Assembly (NCBI GenBank): GCA_029204225.1
Contig: CM055100.1
Location: 15,181,623 to 15,245,622 of the forward strand
DNA length: 64,000 bases
Source of the DNA: Diphasiastrum complanatum
Lineage: Eukaryota > Streptophyta > Lycopodiopsida > Lycopodiales > Lycopodiaceae
Direction: 5' to 3'
Made by a program: the position numbers and the translations under genes. Shown here piece by piece: positions 1 through 11,119 of this stretch. The notes below the pieces were generated by a model that was not told the DNA's origin, did not search any database, and saw only the letters and a list, made by a program, of their open reading frames with translations. Numbering within the stretch: position 1 is the stretch's first letter; each line of letters opens with the position of its first letter.

Positions 1-419
1 CTTTGCAATAAATAAAATATGATATTCATGGTGAGCATGTACATTACATATTTATGCTAAACATGGAGTTTGTTAAAGTGAAATATCTCTCAAAATAAGT
101 GCTTATACTATTGACTTCATACAAATGTATAGAGAACCTATTTAAATATGGTTAGCATGAAGAGCAAAAAAAAAGGTAAGAGAATTTATCAATATTAAAC
201 TAGGTCTCCATATATTATCATGGCAGAAACAATTCTTAGAAATAACCAAATTGATGTTACTTAATGAAATTTTCTAAAAAATAAGAGCTTGGGCAAAGTC
301 TCAAGTCAACCAAATAATCTCATTCTTGAAAATAAAATTATTAAGCATGAATTTTGAGGTGGTAAATGACATGAATCTATTTTGGAATTTCTTTTCAAAC
401 TCAACAATGAGATTAGTCC

Positions 420-1655
420 AGAGTTTGAACTTATTATCAACAAAGAGGAAAAACTCCATCACAAGTGACTAAGGAAGAAAAGAATTCCTTATGACTAGTC
501 ATATGAGAACTAGCTCCACTATCAATCTACCATGACACTTTGTCACTTTCTCTTGAGATAAGGCTTGAAGACATCATAAGAGTATTAACAACTGCATTAC
601 TAACATCTTCCTCATTAGTAAATTTGCTTTTCTTGCTATCTTCTAATTGCTCTCTTTTCTTTTTAAGCATTCATTAGCAAAATGACCCTTTTTGCCACAA
701 TAAAAGCACTTAAGTTTATGCTTACCAACATAAGAGGATGTTGACTCTCCTTGCCTTTGATCTATGGTACTTGCCTCTTCCTTTTCCATTGCTTTTGGTG
801 AAGAGTGCCTCTTCATCTCCAACATTGGTAGAAATAGGTTCACTTCTGGTAATCTCTTCTTGCTTTGAGCAGGTTGCTGATTCTGGGTCTTCTGTGACTG
901 CTTCTGATTGTCGTCAAATTGTCGGACAACTTTCTGATTGTCGTCAAATTGTCGGACAACTTTCTTCTTCTGTTGCTTCTTCGTGTTCTTCTTTGAGAAT
1001 AATGCTTGTGATCATTGATGGAGGACAAGGATGCTCCATTCCTTCTTGTCTCCTCCTACAAAAGCATAATTATGACTCTGGACAATGTTATATCTGAGTG
1101 TGTGGTAGTCATCATCACCCAGTTTTCATATGAGAATGGCAAACTTGACAACAAGATCATTACAGTGTCGGAGTCTTCGATCATTGAACCTATTGTCATC
1201 ATCTGCTCCAACTAAGTCTTAAACTGATTAATGGGATTCTAAACAAAATCACCTTCTGACATTCAGAGAGAGAAGAACTTTCTCCTCAGATTCAACTTCA
1301 AAGTGACATCTCTCACTTTGTATAGTGTATTCAATATATCCCAAGCTTTTTTCGAGGATAGGGCTTGTCTTATATGGCCAATCTGTGTGTCGGAGATATT
1401 AAGAGTAATCAAGGTGAAAGCCTTGCCATCTCTGAGCTTCCATTTGGAAATGGCTTGCTCATTGACACTTTGAATTAGTTCGGTTCCATTGACTATTTTC
1501 CAAAGTTCTTTGGCCACGAGTACTACTCTCATCTTGAATTTCCACAAGCGGTAGTTTGAACCATCGAGTTTGTCTACCATTAGAGTAGACTGTGGTTGCA
1601 AAGTTATTTGGAATTTCAGGACAAGTGTATGCAGATAGTGTACGACTGAAAACAA
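420..1655 (-). pseudogene. Ty1/copia gag and protease remnant (element D)
   Basis: Reading on the minus strand, the gag N-terminus appears first (about 1600-1263) with the pattern LDGSNYRLWKFKMR, typical of Copia UBN2-type gag. The zinc knuckle CFYCGKKGHFANEC follows at about 731-690. Further down, the protease active-site region reads W-stop-IDSGASSHMT at about 532-493, where a TAG at 529-527 replaces a codon of the usual WWIDSGAS motif. Several frame changes separate these blocks, so no polyprotein can be made. The knuckle would bind packaged RNA and the protease would cut the polyprotein in an intact element. Integrase and RT are not recognisable below about 420, so the element is truncated or runs off the window. 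The PBS at 1737-1748 fixes its orientation. Confidence 0.85.
904..963 (-). repeat. Perfect 30-bp tandem duplication inside gag
   Basis: Two identical 30-bp units (904-933 and 934-963) lie between the gag core and the zinc knuckle. In the minus frame each encodes the decapeptide KLSDNLTTIR or, in a neighbouring frame, a VVRQFDDNQK-type repeat. The lack of divergence suggests a recent slippage event. Confidence 0.9.
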
Positions 1656-1736
1656 TTATAGCAAAAGTCTACACTATATCACATTGATGATGTATGTTCT
1701 AATGATAATATCTAAATGCTTCGACATCAAGCTAAA

Positions 1737-1748
1737 GCTTTGATACCA
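1737..1748 (-). other. PBS of element D and adjoining LTR end
   Basis: On the minus strand the sequence is TGGTATCAAAGC, the usual Copia PBS complementary to the 3' end of initiator tRNA-Met with one change. It directly follows CCCAACA, so the 5' LTR (minus strand) ends in CA at 1749. The LTR therefore starts on the plus strand at 1749 as TGTTGGGATTC and extends to the right, taking in the GA tract. Its far end was not found. Confidence 0.8.
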
Positions 1749-1807
1749 TGTTGGGATTCAAGGCAATGCGCATTGCATCAGTCAGAAATGAGCGGAATCC
1801 TCAGTGC

Positions 1808-2461
<654 letters not shown>

Positions 2462-2797
2462 TCACAGCTGATATCTATGCTTGTTTGGAACTAGCATGGG
2501 TTGTGTATCCGAGGAGGAGGACTCGTCATCCACATCCTCCCAATTTGTCTCTGTATCAATCCCCAGGCAAGCCAAACCAACTAGACCTGCTCCAGCTGAC
2601 TGTGATAGTGCACCTCTAGCTGTACCTGGAGCCTTGCGAGGTCGTCCTCTCTTTCGTGGCTATTTCAATGCTTTGTCTTTTTTGTTCGGTGCACCCTTGG
2701 GCCTTCCTGGTCTCTTTCGGATGAGGGGAGCTGTCAATGTCTCATCATTCCCATTCAAATCACCTAGCTGGCTAGGCTGGGCCCAAGCTGAGGCCGG
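2462..2797 (-). pseudogene. Fragment of a protein with two AT-hook motifs
   Basis: The minus frame is open from an upstream TAG (2800-2798) to a TGA (2464-2462), with one internal TAG at 2662-2660. It encodes two AT-hook-like cores, KRPGRPKGAP and, after the stop, RKRGRPRKAP. An acidic tail (NWEDVDDESSSS) follows. AT hooks bind the minor groove of AT-rich DNA. Such motifs occur in plant chromatin proteins and in some transposon proteins, and nothing here decides between them. No start codon or other domain is visible, so this is treated as a partial, broken gene of unknown parent. Confidence 0.5.
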
Positions 2798-2880
2798 CTA
2801 GGTAAGCCAAAGATAGGAGGCAAGTACAGTGGCGATATGTACTAAAAGCAACGCTGTGGTGGCTAGTATTGGTACATCCT

Positions 2881-2969
2881 AGGTGCTTCCAAAGGTGGAG
2901 ACAGTGGAGTGGGTGCTGCCAAAGGAAGATGATGTGAAGTGGGTGCTGCCACTGGAGGAGCCACTATGG
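2881..2969. repeat. Imperfect 30-bp tandem repeat, three units
   Basis: Units starting near 2881, 2910 and 2940 share GGTGCTKCCAAAGGWGGA-like cores. No function is seen. Confidence 0.6.
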
Positions 2970-3010
2970 ATGTGAGCGCTGCAAGAGAAAACATGGCCAC
3001 AGATGGTGGA

Positions 3011-3020
3011 TATGTATATA

Positions 3021-3058
<38 letters not shown>

Positions 3059-3122
3059 TGTGTGTATATATATATATGTATGTGTGTGTGTGTGTGTATG
3101 TATATATCTATATCTATATCTA

Positions 3123-3217
<95 letters not shown>
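3011..3217. repeat. Compound TG / TC / TA microsatellite
   Basis: Successive TG runs (about 3023-3100), a TATC stretch, a TC run (3125-3160) and a TA run (3161-3211). The TA run ends ten bases from the Helitron-like terminus. Confidence 0.98.
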
Positions 3218-3222
3218 GTATA

Positions 3223-3252
3223 CTAGTAAAGAGTGCCCGTCGTTGACGGGCG
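3223..3252 (-). mobile_element. Helitron-like 3' terminus
   Basis: On the minus strand there is a GC-rich hairpin GCCCGTC-AAC-GACGGGC (plus 3235-3251). After an 8-nt spacer comes CTAG (plus 3226-3223), followed by T at 3222. A short hairpin roughly ten bases upstream of CTRR, with insertion before a T, is the diagnostic 3' end of plant Helitrons. The element body should lie to the right (3253 upward), but no RepHel coding and no 5' TC terminus were found, so it is probably non-autonomous or broken. Confidence 0.65.
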
Positions 3253-3280
3253 ATGGCGGCCGATCTAGGTGACGGCCGAT

Positions 3281-3395
3281 GACCCAATGGTAAAAATCCG
3301 ACCCAATGGAAAAAAAAATCCGACCCAATGGTAAAAATCTGAACCAATGGCAAAAATCTAACCCAAAGGATTTTTTTGACCCAATGGTAAAAATC
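3281..3395. repeat. Minisatellite of about 20 bp, six units
   Basis: Units starting near 3281, 3300, 3322, 3341, 3360 and 3378 follow the consensus GACCCAATGGTAAAAATC. They lie inside the presumed Helitron body. Confidence 0.85.
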
Positions 3396-3667
3396 AGAAA
3401 AATTTGCTCTGTTCGAATTTTTCAACCCAATGTTAATCCCATCAAAGAGAGATTTTTTGACCCTTGTTCGGATCGGATCATCTCTAACTTCTCCGAACGT
3501 GCTCGCCCCAGGATTTCCGAACAGATTTGAACCGATCTGAACAAATCCGAACATATTTTCGTTCCAAAAACAAAATTACATGGGCAAATACACTAAGATT
3601 TTTGAACAATACACGTTTAGAATATTTGATCCTTTGGAAAAATTTTGAGTCTTTGAAAATTCAGTAT

Positions 3668-3730
3668 GTCGTTGATGGGGCGATGACGACCGATCTAGGT
3701 GGTGGCCGATGATTCGTTGATGGGCGAGCA
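3668..3730. repeat. Dispersed CCGATCTAGGTG module
   Basis: This block repeats 3238-3284 next to the Helitron end (shared GTCGTTGAYGGG and CCGATCTAGGTG words). A weaker copy lies at 7796-7840. Only the first copy carries the hairpin plus CTAG, so the others look like internal or broken copies of the same element family. Confidence 0.6.
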
Positions 3731-3978
3731 ACCACAATCTGTATGTGTGTCCATATGTACGTGGCCGAAGTACGGCGGGTGGACGTTTGATTTTGGGTAT
3801 TGAAAAAGTCTGATTTTGGGTATTGAAAATTTTTGATTTTGGGTTTAGAGTTTAGGGTATCAAAAAATCCTTCTTTGCCAAGCTCAACGTTGGGTCGGAA
3901 AAATTTGAAGTGGGTGTGCATGTGTTTGTGTGTATGTGTGTTTATCGAGTGTGTATCTGTGTGTTTATTGATTGTGTA

Positions 3979-4038
3979 GGCATTAGGCATTAGGCATTAC
4001 ATTAGCGATTACATTAGGCATGTCTAATGCCTAATGCC
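3979..4038. repeat. GGCATTA repeats forming an inverted repeat
   Basis: The left arm has tandem GGCATTA units (3979-3999). The right arm TAATGCCTAATGCC (4025-4038) is their exact 14-bp complement, so the segment can form a long hairpin. The DNA from 3396 to 4300 otherwise holds only short TGATTTTGGGTATTGAAA-type repeats (3787-3850) and no gene. Confidence 0.8.
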
Positions 4039-4299
4039 AAAGAAGACATTACATTTAGTTGTGAGTCTAACCAGAATCAAATGACACATTCATTTATTCC
4101 TTTAAAATTTTGCCCCTAATTGGAATCAAATCATTAAGTATAAAGAATCCTTACTAAAGAGATATTCACATAAACAACAATCAACTTTTGAGATTTTTAA
4201 GTTGCACATTACGGTTAAAAAAGAAACGTTTTCCTTTCTTTGCTCTTTGGTTTCTCTAAAAGAAATGTGTTGTTTCATCTAATTCATGTTTGCTCTTCG

Positions 4300-4300
<1 letters not shown>

Positions 4301-4330
<30 letters not shown>

Positions 4331-4345
4331 CGCGAAGGGGGCAAG

Positions 4346-4419
<74 letters not shown>
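4301..4419. repeat. (TG)n and (GA)n microsatellites
   Basis: TG run at 4301-4328, then a 19-bp spacer, then GA run at 4347-4419. Confidence 0.98.
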
Positions 4420-4423
<4 letters not shown>

Positions 4424-4662
4424 CCCTCCCACCAATCCACACAACACATAAATCCTTATTGGAGGAGTCAAGAGTAGGCAACGACTGCAGCACGCGGGAG
4501 AATCACCAAATTACGCTTCAAATAAGACATGAGAAAGATTATGGTGATGCAGCAGACAGATGGGGATCGGGGTGCATGGAGACAGATGGGGACCCGGGTC
4601 CAAGAATGGAAGCTTTAGAGCTTATGCTGCAACAACCAATCTATTCTTTCAGAAACAAAAGA

Positions 4663-4835
4663 AAATGCATACTTTCTATCATGTATGCCCTTTCTAAGAA
4701 GAAGTAGAAACAGGCAATGTATACTTCATGATATCATATCTGTCCATTCTCAAAAGATGTAGAAATAGAAATGCATTCTCCATACCAAATCTGTCCATTC
4801 TCAAATAGATAGAGACAGAAAATGCATACTCCATA
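4663..4835. repeat. Diverged tandem repeat of about 50-55 bp
   Basis: Three full units and one partial share AAATGCATACTCCATA and CTGTCCATTCTCAAA words. Divergence between units suggests an old array. Confidence 0.65.
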
Positions 4836-4934
4836 TTAATGGACAAAACCATGACAAAGGTCTTGATGCAGAATGCTAGATGCCATAAGCAGCTTTTATA
4901 TTACTTATCATACTTCCATCGTGTAAGAATCTTA

Positions 4935-5395
4935 TGAACTTCAGTGCATATTCACAAAATGACTAAATGAAAACAGAACCTGCAATAACAAATCTCTGAA
5001 TTGCCAGTCTCAAAACCGGAGCAGAGCATCTGACTCAGCTCAAACTAAAGAATACAAAAAGTGACTAAATGAAGCCTAAACCGACAAGTCAAGACACAAG
5101 ATCTTGGATTTAAATAATAGAAACAACTATAATATTTTTGACTTGCATAGTCGAATTTTGAGCACAACATCCAATTCAGCTCAAACAAAAAACTCCAAAG
5201 AATGGCTAAATGAAAACAAAACAGACAACTCAGACACATAATATTGGATGTAGATATTAGAAGCAATGGCTTATCCAATCTTTTACTCACTTCTTTTGAA
5301 GCACAGAATCCAATTCAACTGAGATTTTGTAAAATGACCAAATTATAACAAAATGGATAACTCAGACAAATTATTCTGGTTTTAAATATTCCCTC
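4935..5395. repeat. Old tandem repeat of roughly 130-145 bp, about four units
   Basis: Units share CAGCTCAAAC, GACTAAATGAAAAC, ACAACTCAGACACA and TTGGATTTARATATT words, at about 4940, 5025, 5160 and 5300. Indels vary the period. Confidence 0.55.
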
Positions 5396-7352
5396 AAATG
5401 TAGAATAAATTTTCTCATTGCTAAATATTGTAATCCAGAATCTGCCATACGTGCTTCTAGAAATGATGGAGATGATGGCTCATTGGAGCATTCAAACTTT
5501 AGAACTACTCATATCTTTGATTCAACAAACAAAGGATCGTAGATAGTTGGCTCAGTATGGAATCCGCCAGAAGATGATTTCATAACTGTGGCTATCTGGC
5601 TACAGAAATGCAATTATCTACAAAGGTATGTTGTCTCTGCAAGGGCGATCCATTAGTAATAAATATTTCCTTCATAAATGTGAGATTCACATAAAGGTAT
5701 TGTCCTTTGGAGGTGCGATTGGCAGAAGTATTGTCTTCTGAGAGTGCGATCTTCTATAGAAGTGCTGCAACCCCTCTAAAAATGCGATCCATTGGCAATA
5801 AATATTGCCTTCATAAATGTGATTGTTTTAGCATAGAGAGGCAACTGATTCAGATTGCTAGAAGTTTGCAGTAGTAGGTTGCTTTAGAAGGAGGATTCAC
5901 TGGTCCGATATACTGATTGTAAAACCTAGACACATAAAAGACACATAAGGTCTTAGATATGTCATTTCCTGGCTTCACCGAACATAATTTTAGCATAAGT
6001 ATTTGAATATTGATGATAATGCTTAAGCCAGCTACAATAAGAGAAACGAAACAAAACGAAATATTTACCAGCGTTGCATGATGTGGGGGGATCCTTTTGT
6101 AGATCTTTCAACTCCTTCAAAATGCACTTCGAAGCCATGAAAATGGGACACGAATAAAGAGTTGGTTCTGAAGTGGTTTTTGTTTGCTTGAAGCTAATTA
6201 AATGAGTTTGATTCTGAGGTGTATGTAAAATTTCGTATTAAAATGGCACCAGAGAATTTGTCATGCATTGAACTCGAGAATCAACTGGCTGCATATAGCG
6301 TGCGTTTCAGAGGGCAGGTGATTCTTCCCTACATGGGGCAGCAAGCAGTGAGTTCAACGTCTTACGTTAACGACTCATCTTTCGGATCAAGGGTTACTAA
6401 AACCCTCATTTTCGGTCTGTAGCTGATCTACAGTGGCTTCATTTAGATCAAAACCTGCATTTGAGACATCACTGGAGCTCCTAACAATCCAATTGCGTGT
6501 CTACCTTGATAGGTAGGCGGCCATCCTCTGTAGCATATGTATATAGTGCTAAAGGATTTAAATAAAAGTAAAGTGCTGTTTTGACAACTACAAAAATGGG
6601 CTCTGCAAAAGAGAAGATCAAACCGATAAGACTCTTCTGCTTGAATACATAAAGATGAGCTCAGTCTTCCTTAAAGAGGTCTGCAAAAGAAGAATAGAGC
6701 ATCAACGGTATAACCAAGAAGTGAAAGTATAACCATCAATGTTGTAGCCAAACAGAATTCAAACAAAATACAGAAACAAATTAAAGAAAGGAAGAAAAAA
6801 ATGAAGGATTTCTTCTCATTCAGTCCTCCTTCCATTTCGTTCTTCCGGTCATCTATACTGTTTTAAATATGGGTGCTCTTGATCTGTTTTGAGATACATT
6901 CATCATTCATCTATTGGCTTCACATTATTATTTGCAAATTTATACAATTGTGTAAACTCTAAAGTAGGAATTAGAAAATTAGGATTGGCTTTGTCTGTCT
7001 ATAGATGTGAGAGCAGAACTGGGTAAGTTTTCTGTGCCATTCGTTGTCTGAAAGAGATTTGCTTTTCTAAGATTGATTGCTACATGTTGATTGATAATGC
7101 ATCAAACTGAGTGAAATCCATTCAAGAATGTGGGAAGAGATTCTTACCAACTTTCTTTGATTTCTCGAAGTAGAATCATCACACTCAATCACGCTTGGAC
7201 CTAATCAATAAAACACTATCCTATTCGCTTCAAAGGGACAGAAAACCGTCACTACAAATGGAATGGCGACTTTGGCCAAGCCAAAGATCACACGACCCCG
7301 ACATATGGGCATAATAGTTGCAAGCAAACACACATAGAGAGCGCAATCTGGC

Positions 7353-7353
<1 letters not shown>
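5396..7353. other. No convincing gene; old repeats
   Basis: AT-rich DNA. Between 5625 and 5830 there are repeats of GTATTGTCTNTGNGNGTGCGATC and a duplicated AATAAATATTKCCTTCATAAATGTGA block. An open stretch at 6219-6422 (plus) would encode 67 residues starting MYVKFRIKMAPEN. It shows no known domain and I do not call it a gene. Confidence 0.5.
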
Positions 7354-7435
<82 letters not shown>

Positions 7436-7461
7436 ATGACAACGACAACGCAATGTGTCAT

Positions 7462-7535
<74 letters not shown>

Positions 7536-7550
7536 AACGCAATCTGTCAT

Positions 7551-7613
<63 letters not shown>

Positions 7614-7624
7614 GAGAGAGAGAG
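7354..7624. repeat. Triplicated (GT)n(GA)n compound microsatellite
   Basis: Three consecutive blocks of GT run then GA run (about 7354-7433, 7462-7530 and 7551-7624). They are separated by short spacers AATGACAACG...TGTCATT whose ends are inverted repeats (CAATGACA/TGTCATTG). The array is a higher-order repeat made of simple repeats. Confidence 0.9.
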
Positions 7625-8134
7625 GTGTTGAGGTTGATTGATTTGTACGTGTAAGGAGATGATTGTTTGCAAGAAGACAACATCCCCTTAGAACGCCTCC
7701 ACAACGTTCGTCTTTGCCTCCTGCGAGAAAGAAAGGTTGCACATGAACATGGCGAGATCAATTCAGTCCACTTTTAGTGGAGTGAGGGTATGCCCGTCGT
7801 TTTGCCTGTCGTTGATGGGCGGCCGACAATTTGGGTGGCGGCTTGTGGTTGAGACATGTGGATGATGCTCATAGCAGGCGATTGATGATCTACTTAGCCA
7901 TCCTCCCCCTCCCCGTGGTCTGTGGCACACCATTCTTTCTATTTTCTAAACCATGCAGGCTTGGGATTTTGCCACGTGGCAAGCCACATAGGCCTACCAT
8001 AGGCTTTGTGTAGCAGGCTTTGATGTTATAATGATCGAGATACACAATTGTATCACTCAGTAGAAGTTATTATGATGATATTATTTAAAAAATGACTTGT
8101 ATTCTCTCCTAGATTCCGATGTTATATTAAAGAA
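7625..8134. other. No gene seen
   Basis: Contains the weak third copy of the GTCGTTGATGGGCGGCCGA module (7796-7840), then unrecognised DNA leading into the gypsy-type pol remnant. Confidence 0.5.
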
Positions 8135-9640
8135 CTAAGCTCCCACCAAGATCGATCCTGATATCTGGATTACAAAGCCAATAGACCAACGAGCCATGGT
8201 TTCAAGCTGTGCTACTACAGTCCACTCTGATGAGAAATCAGATGATGGACGTCGATGGAGGAGGATTGTCATACATGATAATTTACAAACCGATGTGGTA
8301 AACTGGACCGAGGCCCTAGCCACGATCGATTGTCTTCAATTTGACGTTTCGTCAGATGAGCAATCCCCCAAGCAAAGGTCAGTTGTTGACCCATTTTTTG
8401 ATGAGAACAATATCCCTATCAAGAGATTAGAATGACCAGCGAAGAAATCTAGTGATGGCCATCAAGATGTCGTTTCATTTTTTATGTTGAGCCTAGAGGC
8501 TATACCCCAGGAACTGCTGCAAGGAGTCTGTAGTGAAAAGAAAATTGAAGTTCTTCAGGTGTTCACCCTGGAAGAAGGTCGAGAGTATGAGGATGAGGAT
8601 TTTCTCTGATATGTTGATCTTGACTATTTCAAGCTCGCGCCGAAAACCCGAGACACTAGATCCATGAGAGCCTATAGCGAAAGCAGATCTCATTGAAACC
8701 GTAGAGCCCCACAAAGCAATGTTGTTGTAGGCCAAACGGATACAATGATTGATGGATTCATGACTAGTGTTCCTATAACCGTCAATGATCTCTTGCGAGA
8801 ATGTATAGATTGGGACATAGCTGAGGACAAGGCTCTTTATAAGCTGGAAATCTCGTTATGGGACAATAGCGTAAACATGATAAAAGATTCTATCCCTGAT
8901 CCACAGTCAAAATCGCCAAGGAAAAAGAGCCAATTACTTTGAATTCTCCACCTGGAGAATCACCGAAGGAAAAAGCTCCAATCACCTTCGCAGATCTGGG
9001 TATGAAACCATCCAAGAGCATCAAAAAACTTGACCGTGATCTAAAAAGATTGGGTATCAACACCACCAGCCTTCTCTGCAAATGCAAACCCCTATATAAA
9101 TAAAAAACAACTGAGTGGAAGGTTAAGAGTAATAAAAGAGAAATCAAATTTGAGTTGATGATCGACCAAGAATTAAAAGAAAAAGTTTTTCAGGACGCCG
9201 TTAAAGAACCCAAACATGCACATGACATGCCACAGTATTTCAAGGATTATGAGATGGATGAAGTGGTAGTGGTTATGCTTAGGGCAAAGAGAGAGCCCTT
9301 AGAGGAATCCTCCCAAGGAGCCAATGTTTATGAAGGTCTTGCCCGTACAAAGGAGATAGATATGGCTGAGAGGGGAGAAGAAAGTCGTATGGTATCAGTA
9401 GGGGAAGATATAGAGGGAGATAAACTCGAGGATCTCAAGGCACTTCTCCGCAAATACATCGACTGTCTTGCTTGGAATTATGCTAAGTTGAAGGGCATAT
9501 CGCCAGATATAGTGGTTCATACCATTCCGTCGGCTGATGGCGCAAAACCCACAGTTAGTAGGCCTTATAGGTCCAATATGCAGCATGAATGGAGACAGAT
9601 TAAAATAGAATTTAAGGAGAGTAGAGGGAATAAATCCAAC
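8135..9640 (+). pseudogene. Ty3/gypsy pol remnant (protease-RT linker and RT start)
   Basis: Open stretches at 8138-8432, 8745-8942 and 9050-9640 are separated by stops and frame changes. The last one contains LKALLRKYIDCLAWNYAKLKG, then ISPDIVVHTIPSADGAKP and a YRSNMQHEW block. This is the classic N-terminal edge of Ty3/gypsy RT in Tat/Athila-like elements (compare the DVFAWSYEDLKGI...HRLPT... pattern known for the family). The catalytic YxDD core is absent because a minus-strand Copia begins at about 9641. The upstream open stretches are acidic and unrecognised, as expected for the linker before RT. Confidence 0.75.
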
Positions 9641-9652
9641 ACCCCCCCTTAA
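9641..9652 (-). other. PPT and 3' LTR stub of element K
   Basis: On the minus strand TTAAGGGGGGG is followed by TGTTGGATTTATTCCC. A G-rich tract directly before TG marks the start of a 3' LTR. Only about 25 bp of LTR remain before gypsy-type sequence. Confidence 0.65.
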
Positions 9653-10158
9653 TCTAGATCCGTAAATGCCTTGATCTTCAGACTGAGCAATGCACAAAAT
9701 TTATTGTGTGCATTAACACTGAGTGCTTTCGTGAAGATGTCTGCAACCATGTCCTGCATTCTACAGTATGTTAAGCTCACCTCTCTGTCGAGAACCTTGC
9801 CCCTGATGTAGTGATATCTGATCTCAATGTGCTTACTCCTAGAATGAAATCTAGGGTTGGCCAATAAGGCAATAGCACTTTGGTTATCACAGAACAAAAT
9901 TGTAGGGCTGTACTGATACCGATTAATGTCCGACAACAAATTTCTCAACCAAAATGCTTCCTTAATAGATTGAGAAGCAGCAATGTATTTTGCTTCAGTA
10001 GAAAAAAGTGCGATAGAGGTTTGCTTACGACTGTTCCATGAAATAGGACCGTCGTTGAAGAAAAATGTAAATCCAGATGTGGACTTACGATTGTCTGCAT
10101 CTCCTCCCCATCTTGCATCAGAATAACCATTGAGCTGTGTCGTTGCTGAAATCTCCAT
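9649..10158 (-). pseudogene. Copia RNase H domain (element K)
   Basis: This intact-looking C-terminal domain carries GYSDARWGGDADNRKSTSGF, STEAKYIAAS, CDNQSAIALLANP, HSRSKHIEIRYHYIR and ADIFTKALS. These supply the conserved acidic residues of Copia RNase H, which degrades the RNA strand during reverse transcription. The stop lies beside the PPT at 9641-9652, as is usual for Copia. It is joined to the RT block upstream through a frameshift at about 10120-10158. Confidence 0.9.
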
Positions 10159-11100
10159 ACCAGATGCACTGGTCCATGATAGCTTGAATATACCTCATGA
10201 CTTGAATAAGAGCCTTCCAATGGGTATTGCCAAGATTAGCCATGTATTGGCTGAGTGAGCTAACATCAAAAGATATATCTAGTCTTGTACAGACCATTGC
10301 GTACATGAGAGATCCTAGTATCGATCGATACAGATACTCTCTCATTTGCTCCTCTTCCTGCTTGGTCTGGGGACATTGGTCCTTTGACAAATGCAGACCT
10401 GGATCCATTGGTGAGTGATCTAATTTACAATTCATCAAATTGTATCTGTTAAAAACATTATGAAGATACCTTTGTTGAGCGATGTAAATCAGTCAATTTA
10501 CTATGTCTCTGTGGATTTGAATTCCCAAACGGAAGTGAGCTTCGTCCAGATCAGACATGTTGAATTCTGAGAACAGCATCTGTTTCGAATCCTTAACCAT
10601 ATTGGTATTGTTGCTAAAGAGCAACGTATCATCTATGTATAAGGTGATGATAATGAAGGATTGTTGTACCGACTTGGAATAGATGTTGCAATCAACACTG
10701 CTTGGTTTAAATCCTTGTTCAATGAGGAATGTGTTGATCCTTTGAAACCAAGCCTTGGCAGATGGTTTCAAGCCGTACAGTGCTTTGTGGAGTTTACAGA
10801 CACGATTCTTCATGCCTTCCAAAACGTATCCTTTGGGCTGGATCATGTAGATATCTTCTTGTATAACTCCATTAAGATAGGCTGTTTGTACATTAAGTTG
10901 ATGTACTTCAAGGTCGGCAACTGCACTATAAGACGAGCATTTGGATCGATGAATGTTTAATGACTAGGCTAAAAGTCTCACTGTAGTCAACATTCGGGAT
11001 CTGGGTGAATCCTCGTGCTACCAGTCTAGCCTTCTTTCGATCAATTGCTTCATTGGCATTATATTTGACCTTAAAGATCCATTTGCAGTCAATGATATTG
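10118..11100 (-). pseudogene. Copia RT domain, frameshifted (element K)
   Basis: In minus-strand order the pieces are ARLVARGFTQIPNVDYSETF (about 11050-10990) and YVLEGMKNRVCKLHKALYGLKPSAKAWFQ split over two frames. They are followed by LYIDDTLLF, a YxDD catalytic motif (about 10640), and then the thumb region with SILGSLMYAMVCTRLDISF (10118-10438). Stops and shifts at about 10440-10493 and 10850-10960 break the frame. In a working element this enzyme copies the genomic RNA. Confidence 0.85.
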
Positions 11101-11119
11101 CAGCCAATAGGAGCTTCGC

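Noticed and set aside
2481-2801. Plus-strand open frame of 106 codons
   Set aside because: The minus strand of the same DNA encodes AT hooks with an acidic tail; the plus frame is its shadow.
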